Of a stretch of DNA of 45,186 nucleotides, positions 1 through 7,862 are shown piece after piece (positions within the stretch are counted from its first letter, which is position 1; every line of letters starts with the position of its first letter). The position numbers and the translations under genes are program-made. Where the stretch lies: assembly GCA_015659815.1 (NCBI GenBank), contig DQME01000193.1, positions 1 through 45,186 of the forward strand, in the 5' to 3' direction. The DNA comes from Gammaproteobacteria bacterium (GTDB lineage: Bacteria; Pseudomonadota; Gammaproteobacteria; PS1; Pseudothioglobaceae). The notes under the pieces were generated by a model. The model saw only the letters and a program-made list of their open reading frames with translations. It made no database searches and was not told the origin of the DNA.

Positions 1-222
1 CTTATAACCACAATTTTTGCACCTAGTTTTATTATTGGCATAGCTTTTGACTCTGGCGGTGTCACTACCAGCACCATAACTGTTCCATTGCTTACCGCAC
101 TTGGTGTTGGTCTTGCAAGTAGTATTCGCGGTCGCAATCCACTTATTGATGGGTTTGGGATGATTGCAATCGCATCCCTACTACCGATTATAGCGGTCAT
201 GGTTTTTGGTATTTTAATATGA
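1..222 (+). CDS. DUF1538 family membrane protein, 3' end only (first of a tandem pair)
   Basis: Frame 1 is open from the window edge to a TGA at 220-222 and encodes about 73 residues. The peptide carries the motif [15 protein letters not shown] followed by RNPLIDGFG, nearly the same as the C-terminal part of the next gene, so both belong to the DUF1538 family of polytopic inner-membrane proteins. The reading frame ends in ATGA, where the next gene's start codon overlaps this stop, which implies translational coupling and equal dosage of two half-proteins. Other family members carry both DUF1538 units in one polypeptide. From memory, a two-gene DUF1538 pair (UmpAB) from a halophile has been reported as a cation/proton antiporter; applying that here is inference. 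The N-terminus lies outside the window. Confidence 0.85.
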   Translation, partial: LITTIFAPSFIIGIAFDSGGVTTSTITVPLLTALGVGLASSIRGRNPLIDGFGMIAIASLLPIIAVMVFGILI

Positions 223-959
223 ATTATATCAATCCATTTATAGACATGTTTTTTGATGTTATGCCTATTGCTGTAGTTTTATTTGGATTTCAAAAAGTTA
301 TATTGAAACAAAAGATACCCCAAATAAAACAAATTGTTATTGGTTTCATTCTTGTTTGGATAGGTTTAACCTTGTTTATTGTAGGACTTGAAAAAGCACT
401 CTTTCCTCTTGGAAAAATTATGGCAGATCAATTAACTTCTGCTGATTTTATAGGCAGTACTAACGCGAATTGGTCTGACTATTATTGGGTATACATCTTT
501 GCTGGTAGCATTGGATTCGCTACTACAATTGCTGAACCATCATTGCTGGCTATTGCTATCAAGGCAAACCAGGTTTCTGGTGGATCAATAAAGGTATGGC
601 CTTTACGTATAGCAGTGGCTATTGGTGTTGCTATAGGTATATCTTTGGGAAGTTTTCGTATAGTTGTAGGTATGCCACTATATTGGTTTATCATTTCAGG
701 ATATTTGATTGTAATCATTCAGACTTACTTTGCGCCGAAACAAATTATTTCTGTGGCCTATGATTCAGGTGGTGTTACAACTTCAACAGTAACGGTACCT
801 ATAGTAGCTGCTCTTGGGTTGGGTCTAGCAACCTCAATTGAAAGTAGAAACCCTCTGATTGATGGGTTTGGGCTTATAGCTTTTGCAAGTCTTTTCCCAA
901 TAATGAGCGTTATGGCCTATGTTCAAATTGTGGATATTATTAAAAAAATAAACAAATAA
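219..959 (+). CDS. DUF1538 family membrane protein (second of the pair)
   Basis: This 246-residue, strongly hydrophobic protein has about six or seven predicted membrane segments by eye. Near its C-terminus it has [15 protein letters not shown] and [11 protein letters not shown], the same signature as the preceding gene. The start ATG at 219 overlaps the upstream TGA. A PII-like gene and a CBS-domain gene follow with a strong ribosome-binding site and a further ATGA overlap, so the four genes look like one transcription unit. The SGGVTT(S)T motif is polar inside a hydrophobic context and could line a transport path. A role as one half of a heterodimeric cation transporter is likely but inferred from family reports, not shown by the sequence. 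Confidence 0.85.
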   Translation: MNYINPFIDMFFDVMPIAVVLFGFQKVILKQKIPQIKQIVIGFILVWIGLTLFIVGLEKALFPLGKIMADQLTSADFIGSTNANWSDYYWVYIFAGSIGFATTIAEPSLLAIAIKANQVSGGSIKVWPLRIAVAIGVAIGISLGSFRIVVGMPLYWFIISGYLIVIIQTYFAPKQIISVAYDSGGVTTSTVTVPIVAALGLGLATSIESRNPLIDGFGLIAFASLFPIMSVMAYVQIVDIIKKINK

Positions 960-984
960 AATACTATAATAAATAGGAGGGTAT

Positions 985-1335
985 ATGCATTTTAAATTAA
1001 TAATCGCTTTTGTAAATAACGATAGAACAGATAGAATCCTTGACGCCGCAAGAAAAAAAGGTGCCACAGGTTCTACTGTGATATCTCAAGCAAGGGGGGA
1101 AGGGTTAGAGCATGCAAAAACATTTTTTGGATTGAACGTTGAAACTCCAAGAGATGTATTGTTATTGCTTGTCGAGCAACATCTTTCTAGAGTTATTCTA
1201 GAAACGGTTGCAGAAGCAGGTAATTTTGAATCAAATTCTAGTGAGGGTATCGCATTTCAGATTGACGTTGAGGATGCAGTTGGTGTAATGCATCAAATAG
1301 AAGCACTAGAACACACAGTGGAGGAAAAACTATGA
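985..1335 (+). CDS. Divergent PII-like signalling protein
   Basis: The product is 116 residues, close to the 112 of a classical PII trimer subunit, and begins with the typical beta strand and helix (FKLIIAFVNNDRTDRILDAARKKGATG). It lacks the T-loop tyrosine used for uridylylation in GlnB/GlnK and the usual GKIGDGKIF stretch, which is replaced by an acidic, serine-rich segment. It is therefore more likely a specialised PII-like sensor than a nitrogen regulator for glutamine synthetase. A strong AGGAGG ribosome-binding site precedes the ATG. Its place between a DUF1538 transporter pair and a CBS protein suggests that it gates or senses for that transporter, perhaps by binding a nucleotide. The ligand cannot be read from the sequence. 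Confidence 0.8.
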   Translation: MHFKLIIAFVNNDRTDRILDAARKKGATGSTVISQARGEGLEHAKTFFGLNVETPRDVLLLLVEQHLSRVILETVAEAGNFESNSSEGIAFQIDVEDAVGVMHQIEALEHTVEEKL

Positions 1336-1727
1336 CAAATCCAACATTTGTAAAAGACATAATGTGGAAGGATGTCGATATTGTTGATAGCAAATGTACA
1401 GTACAAAGTGCATTAGACGATATGCAACACAAAAAAACTAAAATGTTAATTGTAGAAAAGTCTCATGATTATGACGAGTATGGCGTTGTATTGATTGCTG
1501 ACATAGCAACTAAGGTAATAGCTAAAAATAGAGCTCTAGACAGGGTTAACGTATATGAAATTATGACCAAACCATCCATATCTGTCCACTCCGATATGGA
1601 TGTTCGTTACTGTGCAAGACTGTTATCCAGATTCGAATTATCTAGATGCCCTGTTATTGATGATGATAAAATTGTTGGCGTTATTAGCTTAACATCAATT
1701 GTATTTAACGGGCTAAGGCCTGAGTGA
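1332..1727 (+). CDS. Two-CBS-domain protein
   Basis: This 131-residue soluble protein consists almost entirely of two CBS motifs: the first from about residue 5 (VKDIMWKDVDIVDSKCTVQSALDDM) and the second from about residue 75 (IMTKPSISVHSDMDVRYCARLL, then CPVIDDDKIVGVISLTSI). CBS pairs bind adenine nucleotides such as AMP, ATP or S-adenosylmethionine and act as energy or ionic sensors. The ATG overlaps the stop of the PII-like gene by four bases. Together the two genes give the DUF1538 pair two separate small-molecule inputs. No enzymatic domain is attached, so the protein must act through a partner. Confidence 0.88.
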   Translation: MTNPTFVKDIMWKDVDIVDSKCTVQSALDDMQHKKTKMLIVEKSHDYDEYGVVLIADIATKVIAKNRALDRVNVYEIMTKPSISVHSDMDVRYCARLLSRFELSRCPVIDDDKIVGVISLTSIVFNGLRPE

Positions 1728-1754
1728 TATCAATCATACATATTTTTGTTATAG

Positions 1755-1760
1755 TATAAT
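1755..1760 (+). promoter_or_regulatory. Possible -10 element ahead of the DUF302 gene
   Basis: A perfect TATAAT lies 33 bases before the ATG at 1793, in the spacer after the CBS gene. I see no good -35 hexamer at the expected distance, so this is a weak call. A clear AAGGAG ribosome-binding site follows. Confidence 0.3.
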
Positions 1761-1792
1761 TCTATATTCAAACTCACGCAAGGAGAAAAACG

Positions 1793-2410
1793 ATGGGAAT
1801 AGTTATATCTTTAGTCAAATGGTTGTTAATCTTGATAGGCGCTATAAGCACCTATTACTTGGTTCTTTTTCAGGTTAACTATAACGGAGTAACACATAAA
1901 TTAATTAATGAAATAATAAAACCAAACCTGCACCCAAAGTCACTCCCTGTATACATGGATATGGCTAACATTTTGTTAGATACAGGTGACATTACTATGG
2001 CAACAATTGTACGTGTACCAGTTGACGAAGATGTTTCCAACGAGGATGTTGAAGAGGCAATGGAAAGTATAGCTACCGCCGAAGGTATTCGTTCGGTTGG
2101 AAAGTTACCACTCTCTGAGATGGTTGAATTACAGACAGGAGAACCACAAAGATTCTTGAAGATTTTTCAATATTGCTCTCCACGTACTGCTATGACTATG
2201 GTTGATCATTCAGACGCGTTCTCAGCATATTTACCTTGTAGAATAGCCTTAATAGAAGATAAAGATGGACAAAGGTGGCTGTATACATTGAACATGGATA
2301 TGATGATTTATGGTGGCGCCCCATTACCTCCTGATCTACATGAAAAAGCATTAGAAGTTAAACGCATCATTACTGCAATACAAGAGGGTGGAGCAGAGGG
2401 AGACTTTTAG
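1793..2410 (+). CDS. DUF302 domain protein with N-terminal membrane anchor
   Basis: The 205-residue product starts with one hydrophobic segment (about residues 4-27, LVKWLLILIGAISTYYLVLF), consistent with a single transmembrane anchor. A DUF302-like domain fills the C-terminal half, seen in the run FQYCSPRTAMTMVDHSDAFSAYLPCRIALIEDKDG and the following LNMDMMIYGG. DUF302 proteins are small alpha/beta folds of unknown biochemical role, often next to sulfur or redox genes. The AAGGAG ribosome-binding site supports this start. The gene appears to stand alone: the CBS gene ends 65 bases upstream and the next gene begins 62 bases downstream. Two cysteines (in QYCSP and LPCRI) might be functional. 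No reaction can be assigned. Confidence 0.75.
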   Translation: MGIVISLVKWLLILIGAISTYYLVLFQVNYNGVTHKLINEIIKPNLHPKSLPVYMDMANILLDTGDITMATIVRVPVDEDVSNEDVEEAMESIATAEGIRSVGKLPLSEMVELQTGEPQRFLKIFQYCSPRTAMTMVDHSDAFSAYLPCRIALIEDKDGQRWLYTLNMDMMIYGGAPLPPDLHEKALEVKRIITAIQEGGAEGDF

Positions 2411-2472
2411 TTATTTTTTCCTAACCTTCTATAACCTAAAAGGTTGTACTAGTAATAGCTTGATAATTTTCA

Positions 2473-3426
2473 ATGCCAAACAAAAATCTGGGCTTCGGTA
2501 TCACATGCATTGATACCGAACACATAAGAAAAGATATGGTAGCTGCCTACCTAATCGAGGATAGCGGCGAAGTTGCTTTTGTTGATACAGGTAGTCACCT
2601 CTCTGTACCTAACTTACTAGATACACTTGATCAAAAAAATATAGCATATTCGGATGTCAAATATATCATCCTAACGCATATACATCTTGATCACGCGGGT
2701 GGTGCTGGACAACTACTAAAAAGCCTCCCAAATGCAACGGTTTATGTGCATGAAAGAGGTGCAAGGCACTTAGTTAACCCTAAAAAGCTAAGAGAAGGTG
2801 TTATCGGTGTATATGGTGAGTTGTTTTTCAAGCAGTTCTTAGGAGATTTGATTCCGATACCTGAAGATAGAATTACTATCGCTAGTGACGGTGATGAAAT
2901 TAAGCTCGGTACAAGGTCCTTAAAAATTATTGATACCCCAGGACACGCAAGACATCATGTTTGTATTTGGGATGAAAAATCAAAAGGAATATTTAGTGGC
3001 GACACTTTAGGTGTAAGCTATAGGGAGTTCGACAGTATAAACGGAGAATTTATATTTCCTCCAACAACGCCTGTACAGTTTGAACCAGTGGTTTGGAATG
3101 AAACCATTGACAATCTATTAATACTTAACCCAGATAGGGCCTACCTTACTCACTATTGTATGATCCCATTTAATGGCCATATTGCCAATAAGTTAAAGGA
3201 TGAGATTAATAATTTCGCTTCAATAGCCATTAAATTAGCAGACTCAAAAAATAGACACAAAGATATTACACTAGCTCTACTAGATCACCTACTAGATGCT
3301 GCAAATAAGCACAAGGTCACTCTTGATAAAGGTGCGCAATCAAAGTTATTTAAGGGAGATCTTGGGGTTTGTGCTAGGGGACTTGGTGTCTGGCTTGATC
3401 AACAAGAATCGTTAACCAATAAGTAA
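2473..3426 (+). CDS. MBL-fold metallo-hydrolase
   Basis: The 317-residue protein contains the metallo-beta-lactamase metal-binding motif HIHLDH at residues 69-74, a later His in PGHARHH (about 158), Asp in FSGDTLG (about 177) and a final LTHYC histidine. It should therefore bind two metal ions and hydrolyse an ester, thioester or similar bond. No signal peptide is visible, so it is probably cytoplasmic. The roughly 80-residue C-terminal helical part after the last metal ligand is not a domain I recognise. There is no clear Shine-Dalgarno sequence before the ATG. The 3' end overlaps the convergent DUF2306 gene by 15 bases. The substrate is unknown; it is not recognisably RNase Z, glyoxalase II or a lactonase. 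Confidence 0.8.
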   Translation: MPNKNLGFGITCIDTEHIRKDMVAAYLIEDSGEVAFVDTGSHLSVPNLLDTLDQKNIAYSDVKYIILTHIHLDHAGGAGQLLKSLPNATVYVHERGARHLVNPKKLREGVIGVYGELFFKQFLGDLIPIPEDRITIASDGDEIKLGTRSLKIIDTPGHARHHVCIWDEKSKGIFSGDTLGVSYREFDSINGEFIFPPTTPVQFEPVVWNETIDNLLILNPDRAYLTHYCMIPFNGHIANKLKDEINNFASIAIKLADSKNRHKDITLALLDHLLDAANKHKVTLDKGAQSKLFKGDLGVCARGLGVWLDQQESLTNK

Positions 3427-3795
3427 GTCTCTGAGCATTCTGCCTGGTAATAGTGCGAACCCTCCCGCAACTATTAAACCACCAAAATACAGCCCTATCA
3501 TATAATTTCTATGCTTCTTTGTATTCCCACTCCGAGAAGCAATATAAGCATTCGGCACGCAATAAATAGTAAACACACTTAATAAGTGTATATAGCCAAA
3601 ATGACCCAGAATACTTGGGCCAACCTTTGCTGACATAAATAACGTCAAAGAAGAACTAAACAACATCAACAACATATAGCACTTCCCTAAAAACATATGT
3701 ATAGATGTCCCCTTCCTCCTAAACATTAAGTAAGTTCCAACAATAAATGCTGGAATTATCGTACTTAAGTGTATATAAGAAAGTGTGTCATACAT
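3412..3795 (-). CDS. DUF2306-like small membrane protein
   Basis: This 127-residue protein has about four hydrophobic segments, a conserved-looking HxxLGKCYML stretch after the first helix, and GHFGYIHLLSVFTIY in the middle. This pattern matches DUF2306-type four-helix membrane proteins, in which conserved histidines may bind haem or metal. Function is unknown. It begins 10 bases after the pepA stop on the same strand, so it is probably cotranscribed with pepA. Its last 15 bases overlap the convergent MBL-fold gene, leaving no room for a terminator. Confidence 0.7.
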   Translation of the reverse strand: MYDTLSYIHLSTIIPAFIVGTYLMFRRKGTSIHMFLGKCYMLLMLFSSSLTLFMSAKVGPSILGHFGYIHLLSVFTIYCVPNAYIASRSGNTKKHRNYMIGLYFGGLIVAGGFALLPGRMLRDLLIG

Positions 3796-3805
3796 GTATT
3801 ACAAA

Positions 3806-5236
3806 TTACACTTGATCTATGACGTATTGAGTTAAAAGAGGTACCGGGCGGCCAGTAGAGCCTTTGTTTTTTCCACTAACCCAGGCAGTTCCAGCTATAT
3901 CGAGGTGGGCCCATCTATATTTCTTGGAAAATCGAGCAAGGAAACAAGCAGCTGTAACAGTTCCGGCTTCACGGCCACCTATATTTGCCATGTCAGCAAA
4001 ATTAGATTTCAGCAAATCATCATATTCATCGTCAAGAGGTAGCTGCCAGGCAGTATCGAGTGCTTTATTCCCTGCACTAATTAAATCATCCACCAATTCT
4101 TGGTCATTCCCCATTACTCCACAATGATGCTTTCCTAATGCGATTATTACCGCTCCGGTAAGGGTCGCTGTGTCTATGACCACTTCTGGATTAAATTTTT
4201 CAACATATGTAAGTGCGTCACACAAAATTAGACGCCCTTCAGCATCTGTGTTAAGTATCTCAATAGTTTGTCCTGACATACTTTTGACCACATCGCCTGG
4301 CTTTGATGCGTTATGAGCTGGCATATTCTCAACCGCTGGAACCACAATAGTCAAGTTAACCTTTAATTTCATTTCGGCAACTGCCCGCATAGTTCCAAGT
4401 ACTGCAGCTGCTCCGCACATATCGTATTTCATTTCATCCATAGCCGCACCAGGCTTCAATGAAATACCGCCACTATCAAATGTAACCCCCTTACCTATAA
4501 GAACTACAGGCTTTGCATTTCCGTTTCCTGTATAAGTCAAATTGATAAGTTTTGGGGATTCTATTGACCCTTTTGAAACAGACAGTAACGAGCCCATACC
4601 TAATTTATTCATTTCTGATTCTTCTATGATCTCGCAACCCAAACTAAACTCCTTTGCTAGTGACTTAGCTGTATCAGACAGAAATGTTGGAGTACAGATG
4701 TTAGATGGCAGGTCTCCCAAATAACGAGCTAGCGACATACCGTTAGCTGTAGCTAATCCAAAGGACAGTTCATGGGCATCATCATCTCCTGATTGTATTG
4801 CTATGCTCTCAATTTCAAATGCACTCTCATTCTCATTTTCAGAACCAACTTTATCAACCAAATAAGTCTCATTCTGCATGACACGTGCCGTGCTACTTTG
4901 TAGCCATGACCCATCAAAACCGTCAATAACTACAGATTCTAGCATTACACTCTTAGCCTTTAAGCCAATAAGTGTCTTAGTTACAGATTTAAGTGCTTTG
5001 TGATATTTTTTTGCTGAAACAGGCAAATCTCCTAGCCCTGCAACTACAACAGTTCCTGCCTTAAAGCCATTAACATGATTAATAAACATAGCATTACCAG
5101 CATCAGCATCAAAATTATTTAATTCAACTGATGACTGAATTGACTCATATTCGCTTTGTTTGTCACAAAATACAAAGACAACTGCGCAATCACCATCAAA
5201 ATGGCTAACCAACTGATTTGATAAAGAGAATTCCAT
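3806..5236 (-). CDS. pepA: Leucyl aminopeptidase (PepA, M17 family)
   Basis: At 476 residues this is the normal length for the M17 cytosolic aminopeptidase, a hexameric two-metal enzyme that removes N-terminal residues from peptides. The catalytic domain is unmistakable: VLIGKGVTFDSGGISLKPGAAMDEMKYDMCG holds the metal-binding Lys and Asp residues, and NTDAEGRL at residues 329-336 supplies Asp331 and Glu333 as ligands and Arg335 for catalysis. The N-terminal 170 residues form the less conserved macrodomain-like part. In E. coli PepA also binds DNA as a regulator; nothing here shows whether that is retained. A DUF2306 gene follows closely, and dsbC is divergent upstream. Confidence 0.96.
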   Translation of the reverse strand: MEFSLSNQLVSHFDGDCAVVFVFCDKQSEYESIQSSVELNNFDADAGNAMFINHVNGFKAGTVVVAGLGDLPVSAKKYHKALKSVTKTLIGLKAKSVMLESVVIDGFDGSWLQSSTARVMQNETYLVDKVGSENENESAFEIESIAIQSGDDDAHELSFGLATANGMSLARYLGDLPSNICTPTFLSDTAKSLAKEFSLGCEIIEESEMNKLGMGSLLSVSKGSIESPKLINLTYTGNGNAKPVVLIGKGVTFDSGGISLKPGAAMDEMKYDMCGAAAVLGTMRAVAEMKLKVNLTIVVPAVENMPAHNASKPGDVVKSMSGQTIEILNTDAEGRLILCDALTYVEKFNPEVVIDTATLTGAVIIALGKHHCGVMGNDQELVDDLISAGNKALDTAWQLPLDDEYDDLLKSNFADMANIGGREAGTVTAACFLARFSKKYRWAHLDIAGTAWVSGKNKGSTGRPVPLLTQYVIDQV

Positions 5237-5313
5237 AGCGTACCCTGAAAGAATAATAATCCCGCTATTCTACCTAAAAAGGTAAAATTTATCATTTTTA
5301 TCTCTATATTATT

Positions 5314-6039
5314 ATGCTTATTAGACCATTATTTATTGCCATATATTTATTAGCTGGCAACGCATTCGCAGATGTAAATGACATAATTAAAGCTCTAAGT
5401 CCGTACATCCCCAATCTACAAGAAACAGATGTAGCTGCAACCCCTATTGAAGGAATCTATGAAATTATCGTCACAAACCCTAGTCTTGATATCATATATA
5501 TTTCTGGTGACGGGAGTTTTATTATTCAGGGAGAAATTATTGACTTAAATAATGGTGGTAATGTAACTAAACGTAGAATTGCCAATCTGGCAAAGAATGC
5601 ACTTCTTAGCGCTAAAGACGAAGACAAAATTATCTACCCTGCAGAGGAAGAAAAATATATAGTTAACGTTTTTACTGATGTAGACTGCCCTTACTGTAGA
5701 AGGCTTCACTCAGATATTGAAGAACTAAATAACTTGGGTATAACCGTAAAATATCTTGCATTTCCACGATCTGGAGTCAACACCGAATCCTTCTACAAAT
5801 CTGAATCCATCTGGTGCTCTGAAAATCAAAAAGAGGTTATGGATTCAGCAATGCTACAAAAAGATGTAGCTTCAAAAAAGTGTAGTAGCCCAGTTATCGC
5901 ACACTTAAACCTTGCGCAAGATATTGGTGTCACTGGAACTCCATACATTTTCTTTGAGAACGGCTCTAATATACCTGGCTATGTTAAGCCTAAAGCACTA
6001 CTAAAAGAAATCAATAGTTCACTTGCAAAGTTCGAATAA
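5314..6039 (+). CDS. dsbC: Thiol:disulfide isomerase DsbC
   Basis: The 241-residue precursor has a signal peptide (MLIRPLFIAIYLLAGNAFA, cut before Asp20), an N-terminal dimerisation region (about 20-85) and a thioredoxin-like domain with the active site DCPYC (Cys125, Cys128) and the cis-Pro loop TGTPY. DsbC dimers reshuffle wrong disulfides in the periplasm and are kept reduced by DsbD. CPYC is the typical DsbC/DsbG active-site version. A second cysteine pair (in IWCSENQ and KKCSS) matches the structural disulfide of the family. No Shine-Dalgarno sequence is visible before the ATG. The gene end overlaps the likely TTG start of rsmB. Confidence 0.93.
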   Translation: MLIRPLFIAIYLLAGNAFADVNDIIKALSPYIPNLQETDVAATPIEGIYEIIVTNPSLDIIYISGDGSFIIQGEIIDLNNGGNVTKRRIANLAKNALLSAKDEDKIIYPAEEEKYIVNVFTDVDCPYCRRLHSDIEELNNLGITVKYLAFPRSGVNTESFYKSESIWCSENQKEVMDSAMLQKDVASKKCSSPVIAHLNLAQDIGVTGTPYIFFENGSNIPGYVKPKALLKEINSSLAKFE

Positions 6040-7300
6040 CATAAACCCTAGAGCAGTAGCACTTGATGCTATTTGTTCGGTTGTTTTAAGAAAAGAATCG
6101 TTATCCAACTTTTCTTTTCAAGAGGGCCACCCTGACACTTCACTAGCAAAATCTCTAACCTACGACACAATTCGTTTCTATCACCAACTTAATGATATTG
6201 TAACGTCTATACTAATTAAACCAATTGAACAAAAACACCTTGATATTCACTGTCTATTGCTTCTTGGTGCAAACCAGATTCTGTTTTCAAACATACCTTC
6301 ACATGCAGCTATATTTGAAACGGTTAATGTGACCAATAATCTAAACAAGGCATGGGCAAAGGGTCTAGTAAATGCTGTTTTGAGAGAGATAGATAGAAAC
6401 AAAAATTCACTATTAAATGAACCTCACTTCTCTCACCCGAGTTGGCTTGTTAAAAAGATAAAGAGTTACTACCCTAACAACTTCGAACAAATTTTTTCTC
6501 ATAATAATTTGCAAGCACCAATGTCCATTAGAGTTCATCCAAAATATAGCATTGAAAGCTATCAGAAATCATTAAAACTGATAGGAATAGAATCTATGAA
6601 GTTAAACATTGCTCCACAACTATTAATTCTTGATAGGGCTGTTGATGTATTTAAATTACCCGAATTTAACAATGGCTCATGCTATGTTCAAGATGCATCA
6701 GCCCAGCTCGCTGGACACATATTGAACCCAAAAAACGGAGAACTAATATTAGATGCTTGTGCTGCTCCTGGTGGGAAGGCCACTCATATATCTGAACTGG
6801 CCCCTAACTCCATAATAACTGCACTAGATAGCGATATTTACAGATTGGAAAAGGTTAAGCAAAATATAAAAAGATACCAAACAAAAAGTATAAACATACT
6901 CCACGGTATGGCACAGAAAAACGATTGGTGGGATGGTAGATGTTTTGACAAAATACTTCTAGATGCTCCGTGTTCAGCAAGTGGAGTCATAAGGAGACAC
7001 CCAGATATTAAGTTACTCAGAAAACCTAAAGATATAACTGCTATGGTTTCCTTGCAGAAGGAAACTCTTGAGAATTTATGGGGATTATTAAAGCCTGGAG
7101 GGGTGCTACTGTATGCAACCTGCTCAGTACTAAAATCTGAAAATGAGGAACAAATTAATTCTTTTTTAGATTCACATGTTGATGCAACTGAGGAAAAAAT
7201 TAAAATAGACTGGGGGATAGAGGTATCTGTGGGTAGACAACAATTACCTACCCACAATTTCGATGGGTTTTATTATGCAAGACTTAACAAAAACACTTAG
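6023..7300 (+). CDS. rsmB: 16S rRNA (cytosine-967-C5)-methyltransferase RsmB
   Basis: The 425-residue protein aligns by eye along its full length with E. coli RsmB (429 residues): an N-terminal NusB-like RNA-binding domain, then a Rossmann methyltransferase domain with DACAAPGGKATH for S-adenosylmethionine. Cys317 (DAPCSASGVIRRHPD) and Cys367 (YATCSV) are the two cysteines used for release and nucleophilic attack in m5C enzymes. The start in the ORF track is TTG at 6023, inside the last codons of dsbC; no ATG is available before conserved sequence begins, so TTG is plausible, but the exact start is uncertain and no ribosome-binding site is seen. The 17-base overlap suggests cotranscription with dsbC. 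Confidence 0.93.
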   Translation: MQSSNNINPRAVALDAICSVVLRKESLSNFSFQEGHPDTSLAKSLTYDTIRFYHQLNDIVTSILIKPIEQKHLDIHCLLLLGANQILFSNIPSHAAIFETVNVTNNLNKAWAKGLVNAVLREIDRNKNSLLNEPHFSHPSWLVKKIKSYYPNNFEQIFSHNNLQAPMSIRVHPKYSIESYQKSLKLIGIESMKLNIAPQLLILDRAVDVFKLPEFNNGSCYVQDASAQLAGHILNPKNGELILDACAAPGGKATHISELAPNSIITALDSDIYRLEKVKQNIKRYQTKSINILHGMAQKNDWWDGRCFDKILLDAPCSASGVIRRHPDIKLLRKPKDITAMVSLQKETLENLWGLLKPGGVLLYATCSVLKSENEEQINSFLDSHVDATEEKIKIDWGIEVSVGRQQLPTHNFDGFYYARLNKNT

Positions 7301-7307
7301 TTTTTGT
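7287..7307 (+). terminator. Weak AT-rich hairpin over the rsmB stop codon
   Basis: ACAAAAAC and GTTTTTGT form an 8-bp stem around ACTTA, with a T-rich run about 10 bases downstream. The stem has only two G-C pairs, so termination would be inefficient. Confidence 0.25.
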
Positions 7308-7382
7308 ATGTGTATTATTTTTTAATTTATGTAAAGTAATTTTGTACCATATATCATGACATAATCACAACAAGGAGACAGT

Positions 7383-7796
7383 ATGAAAAAAATATTACTA
7401 GGTTTAATAGCCAGTTTAGTGCTATCAATTAATGCTTATGCTGAGGTAGCTAAATATGTAATTCAAATAAGTACAGATGATGCCAGAACTCAGACAATAG
7501 TTTTAAACAATGCAGCTAATTTACAAAAATATTATGGCGTAGATAATGTTGAAATTGAAATTGTTGGCTACGGTCCTGGTCTTGGAATGTTAACCAAGGG
7601 CAATAAGAATGTAGGACGTGTTGAAAGTTTAGCTATGAATAACATTGCCTTCAGCGCATGCCAAAACACAATGAATGGAATCAAGAAAAAGAAAGGCAAG
7701 TTTCCAGTACTAAGTAGTGGAGTTAACATTGTTCCAGCAGGTGTAGTTCGTATTGGTGAATTAGTGAGACAAGGTTTTGTATACATTAGACCATAA
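7383..7796 (+). CDS. Periplasmic DsrE-family protein
   Basis: The 137-residue precursor has a clean signal peptide (MKKILLGLIASLVLSINAYA, mature end near Glu21). It is followed by a DsrE/DsrF-like alpha/beta fold: YVIQISTDDARTQTIVLNNAANLQ, then VEIEIVGYGPGLGML and a conserved cysteine in NIAFSACQNTM (about residue 98). Cytoplasmic DsrEFH relays persulfide sulfur. Exported relatives keep one cysteine and may handle sulfane sulfur in the periplasm, but no reaction is established that I can cite. An AAGGAG ribosome-binding site supports the start, and a strong terminator follows directly. It stands alone between rsmB and lon. Its presence is one reason to suspect a sulfur-metabolising host. Confidence 0.82.
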   Translation: MKKILLGLIASLVLSINAYAEVAKYVIQISTDDARTQTIVLNNAANLQKYYGVDNVEIEIVGYGPGLGMLTKGNKNVGRVESLAMNNIAFSACQNTMNGIKKKKGKFPVLSSGVNIVPAGVVRIGELVRQGFVYIRP

Positions 7797-7816
7797 GCAA
7801 TACTAGAGATAAAAGC

Positions 7817-7843
7817 AAAAAGGCGCTCAAAGAGCGCCTTTTT
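7817..7843. terminator. Bidirectional intrinsic terminator between dsrE-like gene and lon
   Basis: GGCGCTC and GAGCGCC form a perfect 7-bp GC-rich stem with an AAA loop, flanked by five A on the left and five T on the right. It therefore works for both the rightward dsrE-like gene and the leftward lon gene, 19 bases past the lon stop. Confidence 0.92.
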
Positions 7844-7862
7844 CAATACGTTAACAGTATTA

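Noticed and set aside
3412-3426. Frameshift or mis-assembly at the overlapping MBL and DUF2306 gene ends
   Set aside because: Both genes keep full, sensible C-termini; short convergent overlaps also occur at 19150-19173 and fit a compact genome.
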